Shown here one piece after another: positions 17,697 through 28,230 of a stretch of DNA of 64,000 nucleotides. Made by a program: the position numbers and the translations under genes. The stretch covers positions 62,001-126,000 of the forward strand of contig NVUX02000026.1 of NCBI GenBank assembly GCA_002402045.2, in the 5' to 3' direction. The notes below the pieces were generated by a model, which worked only from the letters and a program-made list of their open reading frames with translations, was not told the DNA's origin and made no database searches. Position 1 is the first letter of the stretch; each line of letters begins with the position of its first letter. This DNA comes from Paracoccaceae bacterium. Lineage in GTDB: Bacteria; Pseudomonadota; Alphaproteobacteria; Rhodobacterales; Rhodobacteraceae.

Positions 17697-18075
17697 GGTA
17701 AGCCGTAACCTCGATCTCGATCAGCATTTCGGGCTTGATCAAACCGGCAATAATCATGGTGGCAGCAGGTCGAATATCACCTAGGGTTTCCCCTAGGGCG
17801 GGGATAAGGTCGTCCACAAGGTTGGCGTTTATCACCGTATATTGCACGCGAGCAATATTGGCCATTTCAAAACCGGCTTCCTCCAGCACGCTCCCTATAG
17901 TTGAAAAACAGTTGCGGGCTTGCTGGTCAACACCATCAGGCATTTCCATGGTGGAATAGTCGTAACCTGTCACACCGGAAACAAAGCACCAATCGCCTTG
18001 CACGACAGCGCGGCTATAGCCCATTGTGGCCTCAAAGGGGGAGCCGGTATATATCAGCGTACGTTTACTTTTCAT
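17689..18075 (-). CDS. RidA/YjgF family protein
   Basis: RidA-type proteins hydrolyse reactive imine or enamine intermediates. The 128-residue product has the fold's conserved segments: SGVTGYD (about 33-39), CFSTIGSVLEEAGFEMANIARV (a long helix at about 56-77) and the late RPAATMIIAGLIKPEMLIEIE region (about 101-121). The latter holds the Arg and Glu typical of active members. It is not the canonical RidA sequence, so the exact substrate class is uncertain. It overlaps rdgB by 11 bases and hemW by 8. Confidence 0.85.
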   Translation of the reverse strand: MKSKRTLIYTGSPFEATMGYSRAVVQGDWCFVSGVTGYDYSTMEMPDGVDQQARNCFSTIGSVLEEAGFEMANIARVQYTVINANLVDDLIPALGETLGDIRPAATMIIAGLIKPEMLIEIEVTAYRG

Positions 18076-18679
18076 TGGAAAAACAACCTTTTACGAGTTT
18101 ATCAAACGCCATTGCTCTGTGGCTAATTTTGTTCTTTTCCCAGCGGTCCATTTCACCAAAGGTGATGTTATAACCATCGGGCTGGAAGATAGGGTCATAG
18201 CCATGGCCTTCTTCGCCGCGCATGGGCCACACAACCTGCCCATCAATTTTACCGGCAAAAACTTCGTCGTGACCATCGGGCCACGCTATCACTAAGGTTG
18301 AGCAAAAACGAGCCGTGCGCGGAGCAGGGGCGTTTATGGCTTCAAGCTCTTTCCATGTTCTCGTCATCGCCATAACAAAATCGCGCCCGTTAGGCGTTTC
18401 GGACCAATCGGCAGTATAAACCCCAGGGGCGCCCCCAAGGGCATCTACTTCAATCCCGCTATCATCCGCCAGTGCGGGCAGGCCGCTTTTCTTGGCAGCA
18501 TAATGCGCCTTGATCCGGGCGTTGCCCACAAAGGTATCCTCGGTTTCCTCCGGCTCATCATAGCCAAGTTGGCCCGCTGAAACGGTTTCAATGCCAAAGG
18601 GTTGCATAAGCCGCGCGATTTCCTCCAGCTTGCCTTGGTTATGGGTCGCGACCACCAGTTTTCCAGTCAGTTTACGCAT
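18065..18679 (-). CDS. rdgB: XTP/dITP diphosphatase (RdgB/HAM1)
   Basis: RdgB removes deaminated purine triphosphates (dITP, XTP) from the pool. The 204-residue protein begins with the substrate-binding [13 protein letters not shown] (about 9-21) and has the [17 protein letters not shown] (about 71-87) and GHGYDPIF (about 162-169) motifs. Overlaps of 8 bases with rph and 11 with ridA show one coupled leftward operon. Confidence 0.96.
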   Translation of the reverse strand: MRKLTGKLVVATHNQGKLEEIARLMQPFGIETVSAGQLGYDEPEETEDTFVGNARIKAHYAAKKSGLPALADDSGIEVDALGGAPGVYTADWSETPNGRDFVMAMTRTWKELEAINAPAPRTARFCSTLVIAWPDGHDEVFAGKIDGQVVWPMRGEEGHGYDPIFQPDGYNITFGEMDRWEKNKISHRAMAFDKLVKGCFSNEK

Positions 18680-19388
18680 TTATTGCGGCTTTCTGGGCCA
18701 ATACCAGCTCGGCCACGCCTTTTTCAGCGAGGTCCATCAGCTGGCTAAATTCAGCACGGCTAAAAGTAGCACCTTCGGCAGAGCCTTGAATTTCGACGAT
18801 GCCGCCAGCGCCTGTCATCACAAAATTTGCATCCGTGCCCGCGTCAGAATCCTCGATATAATCTAGGTCCAGCACCGGCTGGCCGCCATAAATCCCGCAA
18901 GAAACTGCGGCTACGTGGTCCACTAGTGGATCCTGCGAAATATCGCCGGCTTTTAAAAGCTGGTTTACAGCCAAACGCAGGGCCACCCAACCGCCAGTGA
19001 TAGAGGCACAGCGCGTGCCACCATCAGCCTGAATCACATCACAATCCACCGTAATTTGCCGCTCACCAAGTGCCACACGGTCAACGCCTGCGCGCAGACT
19101 CCGGCCAATAAGCCGCTGAATTTCTTGGGTTCTGCCAGATTGCTTCCCTGCAGTCGCTTCCCGCCGCATGCGCGACCCTGTTGAGCGCGGCAGCATGCCG
19201 TATTCAGCCGTTACCCAGCCCAGCCCGGTTTTGCGCAGCCAAGGCGGCACGCGGGTTTCCAGCGACGCCGTGCAAAGCACATGGGTATCGCCGCACTTAA
19301 TCAGGCACGAGCCTTCCGCGTGTTTGGTCACGTTTGTTTCAATGGTAACTTCGCGCATTGCGTCATTTGTCCGGCCAGATGGGCGCAT
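18672..19388 (-). CDS. rph: Ribonuclease PH
   Basis: RNase PH trims tRNA 3' ends by phosphorolysis. The 238-residue protein starts MRPSGRTND, as most RNase PH proteins do. It contains [18 protein letters not shown] (about 28-45), [14 protein letters not shown] (about 58-71) and [16 protein letters not shown] (about 112-127). An AGGAG six bases before the ATG at 19388 supports this start over an in-frame one at 19463. It heads a leftward operon divergent from hrcA. Confidence 0.96.
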   Translation of the reverse strand: MRPSGRTNDAMREVTIETNVTKHAEGSCLIKCGDTHVLCTASLETRVPPWLRKTGLGWVTAEYGMLPRSTGSRMRREATAGKQSGRTQEIQRLIGRSLRAGVDRVALGERQITVDCDVIQADGGTRCASITGGWVALRLAVNQLLKAGDISQDPLVDHVAAVSCGIYGGQPVLDLDYIEDSDAGTDANFVMTGAGGIVEIQGSAEGATFSRAEFSQLMDLAEKGVAELVLAQKAAINA

Positions 19389-19447
19389 GTTTATCTCCTG
19401 AATTTCCGTTTCCCCGTCATACCGCGCCGCTTCGCCCCCGTCCAGCA

Positions 19448-19476
19448 TTGACCACACCCGCAATAGCCCCTATTTT
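19448..19476 (+). promoter_or_regulatory. Candidate promoter of hrcA-grpE
   Basis: TTGACC (19448-19453) and TATTTT (19471-19476) are 17 bases apart, an ideal sigma-70-type spacing. They end 20 bases before the hrcA start codon. No CIRCE repeat lies nearby. Confidence 0.5.
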
Positions 19477-19496
19477 CATGCCAAAGTGAGAACCAG

Positions 19497-20567
19497 ATGA
19501 TCAACCCAGCCCCAATGTCTGAGCTAAATGACCGTTCGCGCGAAGTTTTTCGCCAGATTGTGGAGTCTTATCTGGAAACCGGAGAGCCCGTTGGCTCTCG
19601 CACGGTCAGCCGCCAGTTGGCCGAAAAGCTGTCAGCGGCGACCATTCGCAACACGATGCAAGACCTTGAGCACCTCGGCTTGCTCAATAGCCCGCATATT
19701 TCGGCGGGGCGCTTGCCCACGCAGCGCGGGCTTAGGCTTTTTGTAGATGGCTTGCTTGAAATCGGCGGGGTTTCGGGGGTGGACCGGACCGAGATTGAGA
19801 AATCTATGGCTGATACTCCGGATATTCAGGCCGCGCTTGACCGTGCGGGCAAAATGCTTTCGGGGCTTACGCAGGGGGCCAGCCTCGTGCTGACCCCAAA
19901 AACTGAATCTGCAATTAAGCATATCGAGTTTGTTTCGCTCTCGCCTGACCGCGCCCTTGTGGTGCTAGTAACCGCCGATGGGCAGGTCGAAAACCGGATC
20001 TTTGCGCCGCCTTTAGGCATGACACCGTCATCTATGCGCGAGGCCGCGAACTTTTTGAATGCGGTGATGGAAGGCCACACCGTTGGTGAATTCAGGGAAA
20101 TTGTTTCACGTGAAGTCGCCAATAATCAGGCCGAGCTGGATGTCCTTTCGCAAAAACTGATTGAAATGGGTGTGGCGATGTGGGCGGATGCCCCCGAGGG
20201 CGCGCCCGAGCGGTTGATTGTGCGCGGCAGGGCCAATTTGCTAGATGAAAATGCCAACGTAGAAGACCTTGAGCGCATCCGGCAGCTGTTTGATGACCTT
20301 GAGCGCAAGCGCGATTTGGAGAATTTGCTCATGCTAACGGAGGGCGGAGAGGGTGTGCGCGTTTTTATTGGCTCAGAGAACAAACTTTTCTCACTTTCGG
20401 GTTCCTCTTTGGTAGTTTCTCCCTATATGAACAGTGAGCGAAAAATTGTTGGCGCTGTTGGGGTCATCGGCCCTACCCACCTGAATTATGCGCGCATTGT
20501 CCCGATTGTGGATTATACCGCGCAACTGATGGGAAGGCTGATTTCTGGCACGCCAAGACAAAGGTAG
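19497..20567 (+). CDS. hrcA: Heat-inducible transcription repressor HrcA
   Basis: HrcA represses chaperone genes by binding the CIRCE repeat. The 356-residue protein has the N-terminal winged helix (SREVFRQIVESYLETGEPVG at about 13-32, then AATIRNTMQDLEHLGLL), a PTQRGLRLFVDGLL segment, and the ligand-like C-domain ending in GPTHLNYARIVPIVDYTAQL. A later ATG at 19515 is a possible alternative start. A degenerate parS lies in its middle. grpE follows after 6 bases. Confidence 0.95.
   Translation: MINPAPMSELNDRSREVFRQIVESYLETGEPVGSRTVSRQLAEKLSAATIRNTMQDLEHLGLLNSPHISAGRLPTQRGLRLFVDGLLEIGGVSGVDRTEIEKSMADTPDIQAALDRAGKMLSGLTQGASLVLTPKTESAIKHIEFVSLSPDRALVVLVTADGQVENRIFAPPLGMTPSSMREAANFLNAVMEGHTVGEFREIVSREVANNQAELDVLSQKLIEMGVAMWADAPEGAPERLIVRGRANLLDENANVEDLERIRQLFDDLERKRDLENLLMLTEGGEGVRVFIGSENKLFSLSGSSLVVSPYMNSERKIVGAVGVIGPTHLNYARIVPIVDYTAQLMGRLISGTPRQR
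20102..20117. promoter_or_regulatory. Degenerate parS-like site inside hrcA
   Basis: TGTTTCACGTGAAGTC matches the parS consensus at 13 of 16 positions: one half is intact and the last three bases differ. It encodes Ile-Val-Ser-Arg-Glu-Val of HrcA. ParB binding would be weaker, if it happens at all. Confidence 0.45.
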
Positions 20568-20573
20568 AATAAG

Positions 20574-21152
20574 ATGGTTGATGACAAATTTGATTCTTTG
20601 GATAACATTGAAGATCTGGAAGCGGAGCTTGAGGCGCAGGAGTTGGCGGACCTTGAGCCGCCCACGGCGGAAGTGCTGGAAGAGGAAAACCAGCAGCTAA
20701 AAGACCGGCTGATGCGGGCGATGGCGGAAACCGAAAATATGCGCAAGCGTGGCGAGCGGGACCGGCGTGAGGCCGAAGCTTATGGCGGCACCAAATTGGC
20801 GCGCGATCTGCTTTCGGTGCATGATAACTTGGCGCGCGCGCTTGAAAACATCGATGATGATCTGCGTGAAAAGCAGAGCTCCCTGACCGAAGGGTTGGAG
20901 CTAACTCAGCGCGAACTGCTTTCGGTGTTTGAAAAGCACAAAATCGTTAAGATTGAGCCGGAAAATGGTGAGAAGTTTAATCCGAAACTGCACCAAGCGA
21001 TGTTTGAGGCACCTGTGCCGAACACCGTTAAAGGCACGGTTATCCAAACCATGGCTCCCGGTTTTACCATTTCAGGCCGTTTGATACGGGCAGCACAGGT
21101 GGGTGTTTCGTCAAACACTGACCCTGTTAAGCCCGTTGAATCCGAGGATTAG
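20574..21152 (+). CDS. grpE: Nucleotide exchange factor GrpE
   Basis: GrpE releases ADP from DnaK. The 192-residue protein has an acidic N-terminus, a long coiled coil (about 30-95, including [20 protein letters not shown]) and the beta-wing signature [17 protein letters not shown] (about 128-144), followed by [21 protein letters not shown]. Its partner dnaK lies 7 kb away on the other strand. It ends interlocked with convergent mutS (shared TTAG). Confidence 0.96.
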   Translation: MVDDKFDSLDNIEDLEAELEAQELADLEPPTAEVLEEENQQLKDRLMRAMAETENMRKRGERDRREAEAYGGTKLARDLLSVHDNLARALENIDDDLREKQSSLTEGLELTQRELLSVFEKHKIVKIEPENGEKFNPKLHQAMFEAPVPNTVKGTVIQTMAPGFTISGRLIRAAQVGVSSNTDPVKPVESED

Positions 21153-23764
21153 AGCTTCCGTTTAAGCTCATAAAGCAATGCCAAAGCCTCGCGCGGTGAA
21201 AGTTCATCGGGCGAGATATCTGCCAGCATGGTTTCAACTTCGGACTCCGCTTCTGGCAGTGGCTGCACCGCGCTAAACAGGGGTAGATCATCAATCAGCA
21301 CTTGCCCCGTGCCTTCCCGATCCCGCTTTTCCAGCATGTCCAAAACCGCTCGTGCGCGGATAATTACAGGCATCGGCAGCCCGGCCAGCTTAGCCACTTG
21401 CACCCCGTAAGAGCGGTCAGCGGCGCCAGCAATAACCTCGTGCAAGAAAATCACATCGCCCTTCCATTCCTTCACCGAAACGGTGGCATTATGCAGGCCC
21501 GAAAGGCTCTCTGAAAGCGCGGTAAGCTCATGATAATGCGTGGCAAAAAGGGAGCGGCATTTGTTAACTTCATGCAGGTTTTCTAGCGTTGCCCACGCAA
21601 TGGAAAGCCCGTCATAGGTGGCGGTGCCACGCCCGATTTCGTCCAAAATTACCAGCGCCCGCGGCCCCGCTTGGTTCAAAATTGCCGCGGTTTCGACCAT
21701 TTCGACCATAAAGGTGGATTGCCCCCGCGCGAGGTCATCTGCCGCCCCAACGCGGCTAAACAGCTGATCTACCAGCCCGATATGGGCAGATGCGGCAGGC
21801 ACATACGCCCCCATTTGCGCCAATATCGCAATAATCGCGTTTTGCCGCAAAAAGGTGGATTTACCGGCCATATTGGGGCCAGTAAGCAGCCAAACCGGCT
21901 TTTTATCGGCGCTCAGGTCGCAATTATTGGCGATAAACGGCTTGCCAGAGCCGCGCAAAGCCGCCTCCACCACGGGGTGCCGCCCCGCCTTAATCTCAAA
22001 CGCGCGTGAGCCATCAAGCTTAGGCCGCGTCCAGTCATCCTCTACCGCCAGCACCGCCAGTGCGGTTGAAAGATCAATCTCCGCCAAGGCTCGCGCTACA
22101 TTGGAAAGCATGGCGGCCTCAGCCATGATCGCCGCGCGCAGGTCTTCAAAAACCCGCTTTTCAATAGCTAGTGCCCGCCCACCGGCGTTCAGAATTTTGG
22201 TTTCCAGTTCGGAAAGCTCAACCGTCGTAAAACGCACGGCATTGGCCGTGGTTTGCCTATGAATAAACCGTTCAGAATGTGGTGGGTTTAGCATGGTAGC
22301 GGCATGTGTGGCGGGGGTTTCGATGAAATACCCGAGCACGTTATTATGCTTAACTTTCAGCGCATTAATTCCGGTAGCTTGTGAAAACTCCACCTGCATT
22401 TCGGCGATCATGCCGCGCCCCTCGTCGCGCAGTTTTCGCACCTCGTCCAGCTCGTCTACAAAGCCTTCAGCTACAAATCCACCATCGCGCGCCAGCAGGG
22501 CCGGCTCGGCAATCAGCGCTTCACCAAGCAGGCCTATCAGCGTGTCGTGCCCTTGCATCAGCCCCAATGCGCTGGCCGTGCCTTCGGGCAAATCACGGCT
22601 CGCAAAATCGTTGGAAATTGCCGCGGCTTGCTCCAGCGCATTGCGCACAGCTGCCAAATCTCGTGGGCCGCCGCGCTCAAGAGAAAGCCGTGAAAGGCAG
22701 CGCTCCATATCGGGCACCTGTACTAGGCGCGCGCGGATATCTTGGCAGGCGGATGAGTTTTCAACAAACCCTTGCACCATATCTAGCCGATGGGTGATGG
22801 CGGCCAAGTCATTGGAAGGACTGGTTAATCTGCTTTCCAGCAGCCGCGCACCACCACCCGTTAGTGTACGGTCTACCACCGAAAGCAAAGCACCTTTCCT
22901 GCCACCCGAAAGTGCGCGCACAAGCTCAAGGTTGCGCCGCGTTGAGGCATCAATTTGCATCCGGCTACCGGCCGCTTCTTGCACCGGCGGGCGCAAAAGT
23001 GGCATTTTTCCGCATTGGGTTAGGTCAAGGTAGTCGACCACCGCCCCCATTGCAGACAGTTCCGCCCTTGAAAACTGCCCAAAACCATCAAGCGAGGCAA
23101 CTTCGTACAGCTTACCCAGCCGCCCGTTGGCGGCTTCACTATCAAATGAAGAGGGCGCCAGCGGCGTTAGCCCATACCCTGCAGTCTCCAGTTTATCCCG
23201 CAGGGCGTCTGGAATATTTTGCGAAATTAGCAGCTCCCCCGGGGCTAACCGCGCCAAAAGAGGCTCCAGTGCCAGCGCAGTTACGGCCGTTACTTGAAAC
23301 GAACCCGTGGACACATCCACCCAAGCCACGCCAAATTTGCCACGTAATTCTGCCAGTGAAACCAGATAGTTATGCGTTCGTGCTTCCAGAAGGCTGTCTT
23401 CTGTCAGTGTGCCCGGCGTAACCAGCCGCACCACATCCCGCTTTACAATTGCCTTATAACCGCGCTTTTTGGCTTCCTTGGGGGATTCCAACTGCTCACA
23501 CACAGCCACCCGAAACCCCTTGCGAATGAGCGTTAGTAAATAGCCCTCGGCGGCGTGGTGAGGCACGCCGCACATGGCTATATCCTCGCCTTCGTGTTTG
23601 CCTCGTTTGGTCAGCGCAATATCGAGCGCCGCCGAGGCCGCTTTGGCATCGTCAAAAAACAGCTCGTAAAAGTCGCCCATGCGGTAAAACAGCAACGCAT
23701 CAGGGTATCTGGCTTTAATGTCCAGATATTGCACCATCATCGGGGTTATTGTTGGTTTTGCCAC
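21149..23764 (-). CDS. mutS: DNA mismatch repair protein MutS
   Basis: MutS recognises mismatches and starts repair. The 871-residue protein begins with the mismatch-binding domain ([20 protein letters not shown], with the GDFYELF Phe-x-Glu motif). It has Walker [13 protein letters not shown] in the C-terminal third, then [16 protein letters not shown] and a short C-terminal dimerisation tail. I chose a GTG at 23764 because AAAGGA lies six bases before it and it gives the family's usual length. An in-frame ATG at 23857 would add 31 atypical residues. Confidence 0.95.
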   Translation of the reverse strand: MAKPTITPMMVQYLDIKARYPDALLFYRMGDFYELFFDDAKAASAALDIALTKRGKHEGEDIAMCGVPHHAAEGYLLTLIRKGFRVAVCEQLESPKEAKKRGYKAIVKRDVVRLVTPGTLTEDSLLEARTHNYLVSLAELRGKFGVAWVDVSTGSFQVTAVTALALEPLLARLAPGELLISQNIPDALRDKLETAGYGLTPLAPSSFDSEAANGRLGKLYEVASLDGFGQFSRAELSAMGAVVDYLDLTQCGKMPLLRPPVQEAAGSRMQIDASTRRNLELVRALSGGRKGALLSVVDRTLTGGGARLLESRLTSPSNDLAAITHRLDMVQGFVENSSACQDIRARLVQVPDMERCLSRLSLERGGPRDLAAVRNALEQAAAISNDFASRDLPEGTASALGLMQGHDTLIGLLGEALIAEPALLARDGGFVAEGFVDELDEVRKLRDEGRGMIAEMQVEFSQATGINALKVKHNNVLGYFIETPATHAATMLNPPHSERFIHRQTTANAVRFTTVELSELETKILNAGGRALAIEKRVFEDLRAAIMAEAAMLSNVARALAEIDLSTALAVLAVEDDWTRPKLDGSRAFEIKAGRHPVVEAALRGSGKPFIANNCDLSADKKPVWLLTGPNMAGKSTFLRQNAIIAILAQMGAYVPAASAHIGLVDQLFSRVGAADDLARGQSTFMVEMVETAAILNQAGPRALVILDEIGRGTATYDGLSIAWATLENLHEVNKCRSLFATHYHELTALSESLSGLHNATVSVKEWKGDVIFLHEVIAGAADRSYGVQVAKLAGLPMPVIIRARAVLDMLEKRDREGTGQVLIDDLPLFSAVQPLPEAESEVETMLADISPDELSPREALALLYELKRKL

Positions 23765-23910
23765 GGGTTTTCCTTTGGTTTGGGCAAACTTACAGCGCCA
23801 CGCGGCCATGGGAAAGCCGGAAAACACGCCTTCAACGTCAGAAATATCATTGCGCAAACTGGCGGTAAATAGTAATATTCGGAAAAACCGCCCTAATGAC
23901 GAGATTCAAA

Positions 23911-26169
23911 ATGTCCGACAGAACTAAAGTGACCGACGAAGAAGCGCTGGCCTATCATATGGAGCCAACGCCTGGCAAGATTGAGGTGATCGCCAGCACG
24001 GCGATGACCACGCAGCGAGACCTGTCACTGGCGTATTCGCCCGGCGTGGCGGCCCCTGTGCAAGCCATCGCTGATGACCCCGCGCGGGCCTATGATTACA
24101 CCACAAAGGGCAACCTTGTGGCGGTAATTACTAACGGTACGGCGATTTTGGGCATGGGCAACCTTGGGGCGCTGGCCTCTAAGCCCGTGATGGAAGGCAA
24201 GGCAGTGCTTTTTAAGCGCTTTGCGGATATAAACGCGATTGATATTGAGCTGGATACCGAAGACCCTGACGAGTTTATTAACGCTGTGCGGCTGATGGGG
24301 CCAACTTTTGGCGGCATTAACCTTGAGGATATTAAGGCCCCTGAGTGCTTTATTATTGAGCAAAAGCTCAAAGAAATCATGGATATTCCGGTTTTTCATG
24401 ATGATCAGCACGGCACGGCCGTGATTTGCGCGGCTGGGCTTATTAATGCGCTGTTTATCTCTGGCAAGAAAATCGAAGATTGTCAGATTGTGCTAAATGG
24501 AGCGGGTGCGGCCGGAATTGCCTGCATTGAATTGCTTAAATCTATGGGCGCACAGCACGATAAATGTATCGTGTGTGACACTAAGGGCGTGATCTATCAG
24601 GGCCGCACCGTGGGCATGAACCAGTGGAAATCGGCCCACGCTGCCAACACTGAATTGCGCACGCTGGAAGAGGCGATGGTCGGGGCGGATGTGTTTTTGG
24701 GCGTGTCTGCCAAGGGCGCGGTTACGCCTGAAATGGTGAAATCTATGGCACCACATCCGGTAATTTTTGCAATGGCGAACCCTGATCCTGAAATCACCCC
24801 CGAAGAAGCCCACGCGGTGCGCAGCGATGCGATTGTGGCCACGGGGCGCTCAGATTACCCCAATCAGGTGAACAACGTGCTGGGCTTCCCTTACCTTTTC
24901 CGCGGTGCGCTGGATATCCACGCCCGCTCTATTAATGACGCGATGAAAATCGCTTGTGCCGAGGCGCTGGCGGCACTTGCGCGCGAAGATGTGCCGGATG
25001 AGGTTGCAATGGCTTACGGCCAAAAGCTGACCTTTGGGCGGGATTATATTATCCCGACTCCGTTTGATCCTCGCCTCATTCACGTAATTCCGCCCGCTGT
25101 GGCCAAGGCTGGCATGGAAACCGGCTGCGCCCGCCGGCCAATCATTGACATGGAAGCCTATGAAAACAGCTTGAAAGACCGGCTGGACCCGACCAGCTCC
25201 ATCCTGCGCTCGCTTTACCAGCGCGCCAAGCGTGAGCAGGCCCGTATTGTGTTTGCCGAGGGCGATGACGAGCGCGTGGTGCGTGCCGCCGTGGCCTATG
25301 TGCGCTCGGGGCTGGGGCAAGCGGTGGTTGTTGGCCGTGATGAGCAGGTGCAGCAATTCCTTGATGAGGCTGGTATGCCCGAGGCCTTTAGCGAGATTGA
25401 GGTGATCAACGCGGCCAAAATTGATAACCTCTCCGAAATGACAGATATGCTGTATGCCCGCCTGCAACGGCGTGGCTTTGACCAGCGGGATTGCCATAAA
25501 ATTGCCAGCCGAGACCGCCACGTCTTTGCCTCGCTTTTACTGGCGCTCGATCAGGTTGACGGCATGATAACGGGTGTGACCCGAAAATCCGCGCAAGTGC
25601 TTTCCCTTATCAACTACGTGTTTGATGCTGAGCCGGGCGATGGCGCGGTGGGTATCACGGCCGTAATTAACCGTGGAAAAATGGTGCTAATTGCCGATAC
25701 TTTGGTGCATGAATGGCCCGAAACCGAAGATTTGGCCGATATCGCTGAGCGTGCCGCCGAGGTGGCCCGCAATCTCGGTCTTGAGCCGCGCGTCGCCTTT
25801 GTCAGCTTTTCCAATTTTGGCTATCCGGTTTCGGAGCGGGCCGAAAAAATGGAGCACGCTGCGGTGGAGCTGGATAAGCGCGGGGTTGATTTTGAGTATG
25901 ACGGTGAGATGACGGTCGACGTGGCGCTAAACCCAGATGTGATGAAAAACTACCCGTTTTGTCGGCTTTCCGGCCCTGCCAATATCCTCGTGGTGCCCGC
26001 GCGGCACTCGGCTTCGATTTCGGTAAAATTGATGCAGGAAATGGGGGGCGCCACCGTGATTGGCCCTATCCTGACCGGCATTGATAAGCAGGTTAAGCTC
26101 GGCTCAACCACCTCAACCGTAACCGATATTTTGCATATGGCGGTGATGGCCGCCTGTAAGGTTGGCTAA
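23911..26169 (+). CDS. maeB: NADP-dependent malic enzyme with phosphotransacetylase-like domain
   Basis: MaeB decarboxylates malate to pyruvate with NADP. The 752-residue protein has the malic enzyme domain (about 1-430: SLAYSPGVAAPV, the VFHDDQHGTAV metal and substrate region, NGAGAAGIACIELL dinucleotide fold). A C-terminal phosphotransacetylase-like domain (about 430-752) follows, which in this family is regulatory and not catalytic. The ATG at 23911 gives the usual opening (MSDRTKVTDEEAL). Another ATG lies at 23896. The stop codon abuts the start of the following kinase gene. Confidence 0.95.
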   Translation: MSDRTKVTDEEALAYHMEPTPGKIEVIASTAMTTQRDLSLAYSPGVAAPVQAIADDPARAYDYTTKGNLVAVITNGTAILGMGNLGALASKPVMEGKAVLFKRFADINAIDIELDTEDPDEFINAVRLMGPTFGGINLEDIKAPECFIIEQKLKEIMDIPVFHDDQHGTAVICAAGLINALFISGKKIEDCQIVLNGAGAAGIACIELLKSMGAQHDKCIVCDTKGVIYQGRTVGMNQWKSAHAANTELRTLEEAMVGADVFLGVSAKGAVTPEMVKSMAPHPVIFAMANPDPEITPEEAHAVRSDAIVATGRSDYPNQVNNVLGFPYLFRGALDIHARSINDAMKIACAEALAALAREDVPDEVAMAYGQKLTFGRDYIIPTPFDPRLIHVIPPAVAKAGMETGCARRPIIDMEAYENSLKDRLDPTSSILRSLYQRAKREQARIVFAEGDDERVVRAAVAYVRSGLGQAVVVGRDEQVQQFLDEAGMPEAFSEIEVINAAKIDNLSEMTDMLYARLQRRGFDQRDCHKIASRDRHVFASLLLALDQVDGMITGVTRKSAQVLSLINYVFDAEPGDGAVGITAVINRGKMVLIADTLVHEWPETEDLADIAERAAEVARNLGLEPRVAFVSFSNFGYPVSERAEKMEHAAVELDKRGVDFEYDGEMTVDVALNPDVMKNYPFCRLSGPANILVVPARHSASISVKLMQEMGGATVIGPILTGIDKQVKLGSTTSTVTDILHMAVMAACKVG

Positions 26170-27054
26170 ATGATTTTCAATCTCGGCTCAATAAATATTG
26201 ACCATATTTACCGTGTGCCTCACTTTCCGGAACCGGGCGAAACGCTGTTAAGTGATATGTATTCCAAAGGTTTAGGTGGAAAAGGGGCCAACCAAAGCAT
26301 TGCGATAGCCCGCGCGGGCGGGCAGGTGGCGCATATTGGCGCCATCGGGGATGATGCCCTTTGGACACGGGATATATTGGCCAAATCCGGGGTGAATGTT
26401 TCAGGCATTGAAGTGCTTGACACTGCGACGGGCCACGCGATTATTAACGTAGATCCAAGTGGCGAAAATTGCATTGTGCTGTTTGGCGGCGCGAATATTT
26501 TGGTCTCTGAGGGACAGATATGCGCCGCGCTGGCAGGCGCAAAAGCGGGCGATTGGCTATTGCTGCAAAATGAGGTCAATAACGGCCCGTTTACGGCTAA
26601 ACTGGCCCGCGCCAAGGGGCTTAAAGTGGCTTATGTGGCCGCGCCGTTTGATGCCGCCAAGGTGCAAGATATGCTACCGTTTGTGGACCTGCTTTCTGTG
26701 AATGAGGGCGAGGCTTTGAGGGTGTGTGAGGCTCTTGGCGTTTCAGAAGACGAAATTCCGGTAGAGAAACTGCTCATTACCCGTGGGAGTAATAGCATTA
26801 GCTATCGCGATGGACCCACCCGTTACACGCAAGGAGTTTTCGAGGTTGAACCCGTGGACACCACGGGCGCTGGCGACACATTTATGGGCTATTTTATGGC
26901 CCAGCTTGATGGGGGTAAAGCACCACAAGAAGCTTTGCGCATGGCGGCAGCCGCGGCTGCGCTTATGGTCACAAAAAAAGGGACCGCCGAAGCGATCCCT
27001 TTGCTGGAAGATGTGGTCGGGTTTATCCGGTCATCCCCTCCCAAAAGCTCTTAA
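26170..27054 (+). CDS. PfkB-family carbohydrate kinase (ribokinase-like)
   Basis: The 294-residue protein has the PfkB fold. It opens with [23 protein letters not shown], has the [15 protein letters not shown] signature (about 36-50) and the C-terminal [15 protein letters not shown] (about 235-249) with the catalytic Asp. This layout is closest to ribokinase, but substrate identity cannot be proved from sequence alone. The start codon follows the maeB stop without a gap, so translation is probably coupled. Its 3' end overlaps dnaJ, on the other strand, by 32 bases. Confidence 0.85.
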   Translation: MIFNLGSINIDHIYRVPHFPEPGETLLSDMYSKGLGGKGANQSIAIARAGGQVAHIGAIGDDALWTRDILAKSGVNVSGIEVLDTATGHAIINVDPSGENCIVLFGGANILVSEGQICAALAGAKAGDWLLLQNEVNNGPFTAKLARAKGLKVAYVAAPFDAAKVQDMLPFVDLLSVNEGEALRVCEALGVSEDEIPVEKLLITRGSNSISYRDGPTRYTQGVFEVEPVDTTGAGDTFMGYFMAQLDGGKAPQEALRMAAAAAALMVTKKGTAEAIPLLEDVVGFIRSSPPKSS

Positions 27055-28162
27055 CACGGCCAAAAAAGTCGTGGCTGGCGGGGTTGTTGTCTTTGCTCTC
27101 CGCCTCAAATTCGCGCAAAAGTTCCTTTTGGCGTGAGGTCAGGCTGGTGGGGGTTTCCACGCCCAGCTCGATATAAAGATCACCAACGCCAGAGCCGCGA
27201 AGGGCGGGCATACCCTTGCCACGCAGGCGCAACTGCTTGCCGGATTGCACACCCAAGGGCACTTTTACCTTGGTGCGGCCGCCATCCAGAGTTGGCGCTT
27301 CCAGCTCGCCACCAAGGGCGGCGGTGGTCATGGAAATTGGGATTGAGCAGAAAATATTCACGCCATCACGCTCGAATATAGAGTGCTCTTGCACCTCGAT
27401 AAAGATATACAAATCTCCGGCTGGCCCGCCGCGCGTGCCGGCCTCGCCCGCGCCGGTGTGCCGAATTCGGGTACCGGTTTCAACGCCGGCTGGAACATCA
27501 ATCCGCAAAGTGCGGTCTTTTTGAACCCGCCCTGCGCCCGCGCAAGAACCACACGGGTTTTTGATGATTTGGCCACGGCCATGGCAGCTAGGGCAGGTGC
27601 GCTCAACGGTGAAAAATCCTTGCTGGGCGCGAACTTTACCCATGCCTGCACAAGTTGGGCAGTTTTCCGGCTCAGCACCGCCTTCGGCACCCGTGCCAGA
27701 ACAAGACTCGCAAGAAACCGAGCCAGGCACGGTAATGTCGGTCTTTTTCCCGGCAAAGGCCTCTTCCAGCGTAATATCTAGATTATAGCGCAGGTCTTGC
27801 CCGCGTGTGGCGCGCTGGCCACCGCCGCGCTGGCCGCCAGAAAATCCGCCAAACAGGTCTTCAAAAATGTCAGAAAATCCGCCACCGCCGCCGAAGGGGC
27901 TACCGCCACCTTGGCCTGCCGAGGCCCCTGTGCCGCCTTCAAAGGCTGCATGGCCAAAACGGTCATAAGCGGCCTTTTTCTCGGGGTTTTTCAGGATGTC
28001 ATAAGCCTCGTTCACTTCTTTGAACATGGTTTCTGCATCGGGTTTGTCTCGGTTTTGGTCCGGGTGCAGTTCCTTCACCTTGCGGCGATAGGCAATCTTT
28101 AGCTCGGAAACGGTGGCCGTTTTTTCGGCCCCGACAATATCATAATAACAACGCTTTGCCAT
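27023..28162 (-). CDS. dnaJ: Chaperone protein DnaJ
   Basis: DnaJ delivers substrates to DnaK and stimulates its ATPase. The 379-residue protein has a J-domain with HPD (about 34-36), a Gly-rich linker with Phe-Gly-Gly repeats, four CxxCxGxG zinc motifs ([32 protein letters not shown]) and a C-terminal peptide-binding domain. Near the start Cys replaces the usual Asp of KRDYY ([10 protein letters not shown]). The ATG at 28162 is favoured over the ATG just before it. It lies downstream of dnaK, separated by a strong hairpin. Confidence 0.96.
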   Translation of the reverse strand: MAKRCYYDIVGAEKTATVSELKIAYRRKVKELHPDQNRDKPDAETMFKEVNEAYDILKNPEKKAAYDRFGHAAFEGGTGASAGQGGGSPFGGGGGFSDIFEDLFGGFSGGQRGGGQRATRGQDLRYNLDITLEEAFAGKKTDITVPGSVSCESCSGTGAEGGAEPENCPTCAGMGKVRAQQGFFTVERTCPSCHGRGQIIKNPCGSCAGAGRVQKDRTLRIDVPAGVETGTRIRHTGAGEAGTRGGPAGDLYIFIEVQEHSIFERDGVNIFCSIPISMTTAALGGELEAPTLDGGRTKVKVPLGVQSGKQLRLRGKGMPALRGSGVGDLYIELGVETPTSLTSRQKELLREFEAESKDNNPASHDFFGRVKSFWEGMTG

Positions 28163-28186
28163 CATTTCGCCCCCTTAAAAATGAAA

Positions 28187-28211
28187 CGGCCCGCCCGGGC
28201 AGGGCGGGCCG
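28187..28211 (-). terminator. Hairpin between dnaK and dnaJ
   Basis: The arms CGGCCCGCCC (28187-28196) and GGGCGGGCCG (28202-28211) are perfectly complementary with a five-base loop. On the minus strand they are followed by TTTCATTTTT. This may terminate or attenuate transcription after dnaK, lowering dnaJ expression, or protect the dnaK mRNA end. Confidence 0.65.
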
Positions 28212-28230
28212 CTTTTTCAGTGTGCTCGGA

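Noticed and set aside
22293-23033. 246-codon plus-strand reading frame
   Set aside because: It lies wholly opposite mutS, whose protein is well conserved. The frame is Ser/Arg-rich shadow sequence with no motif.
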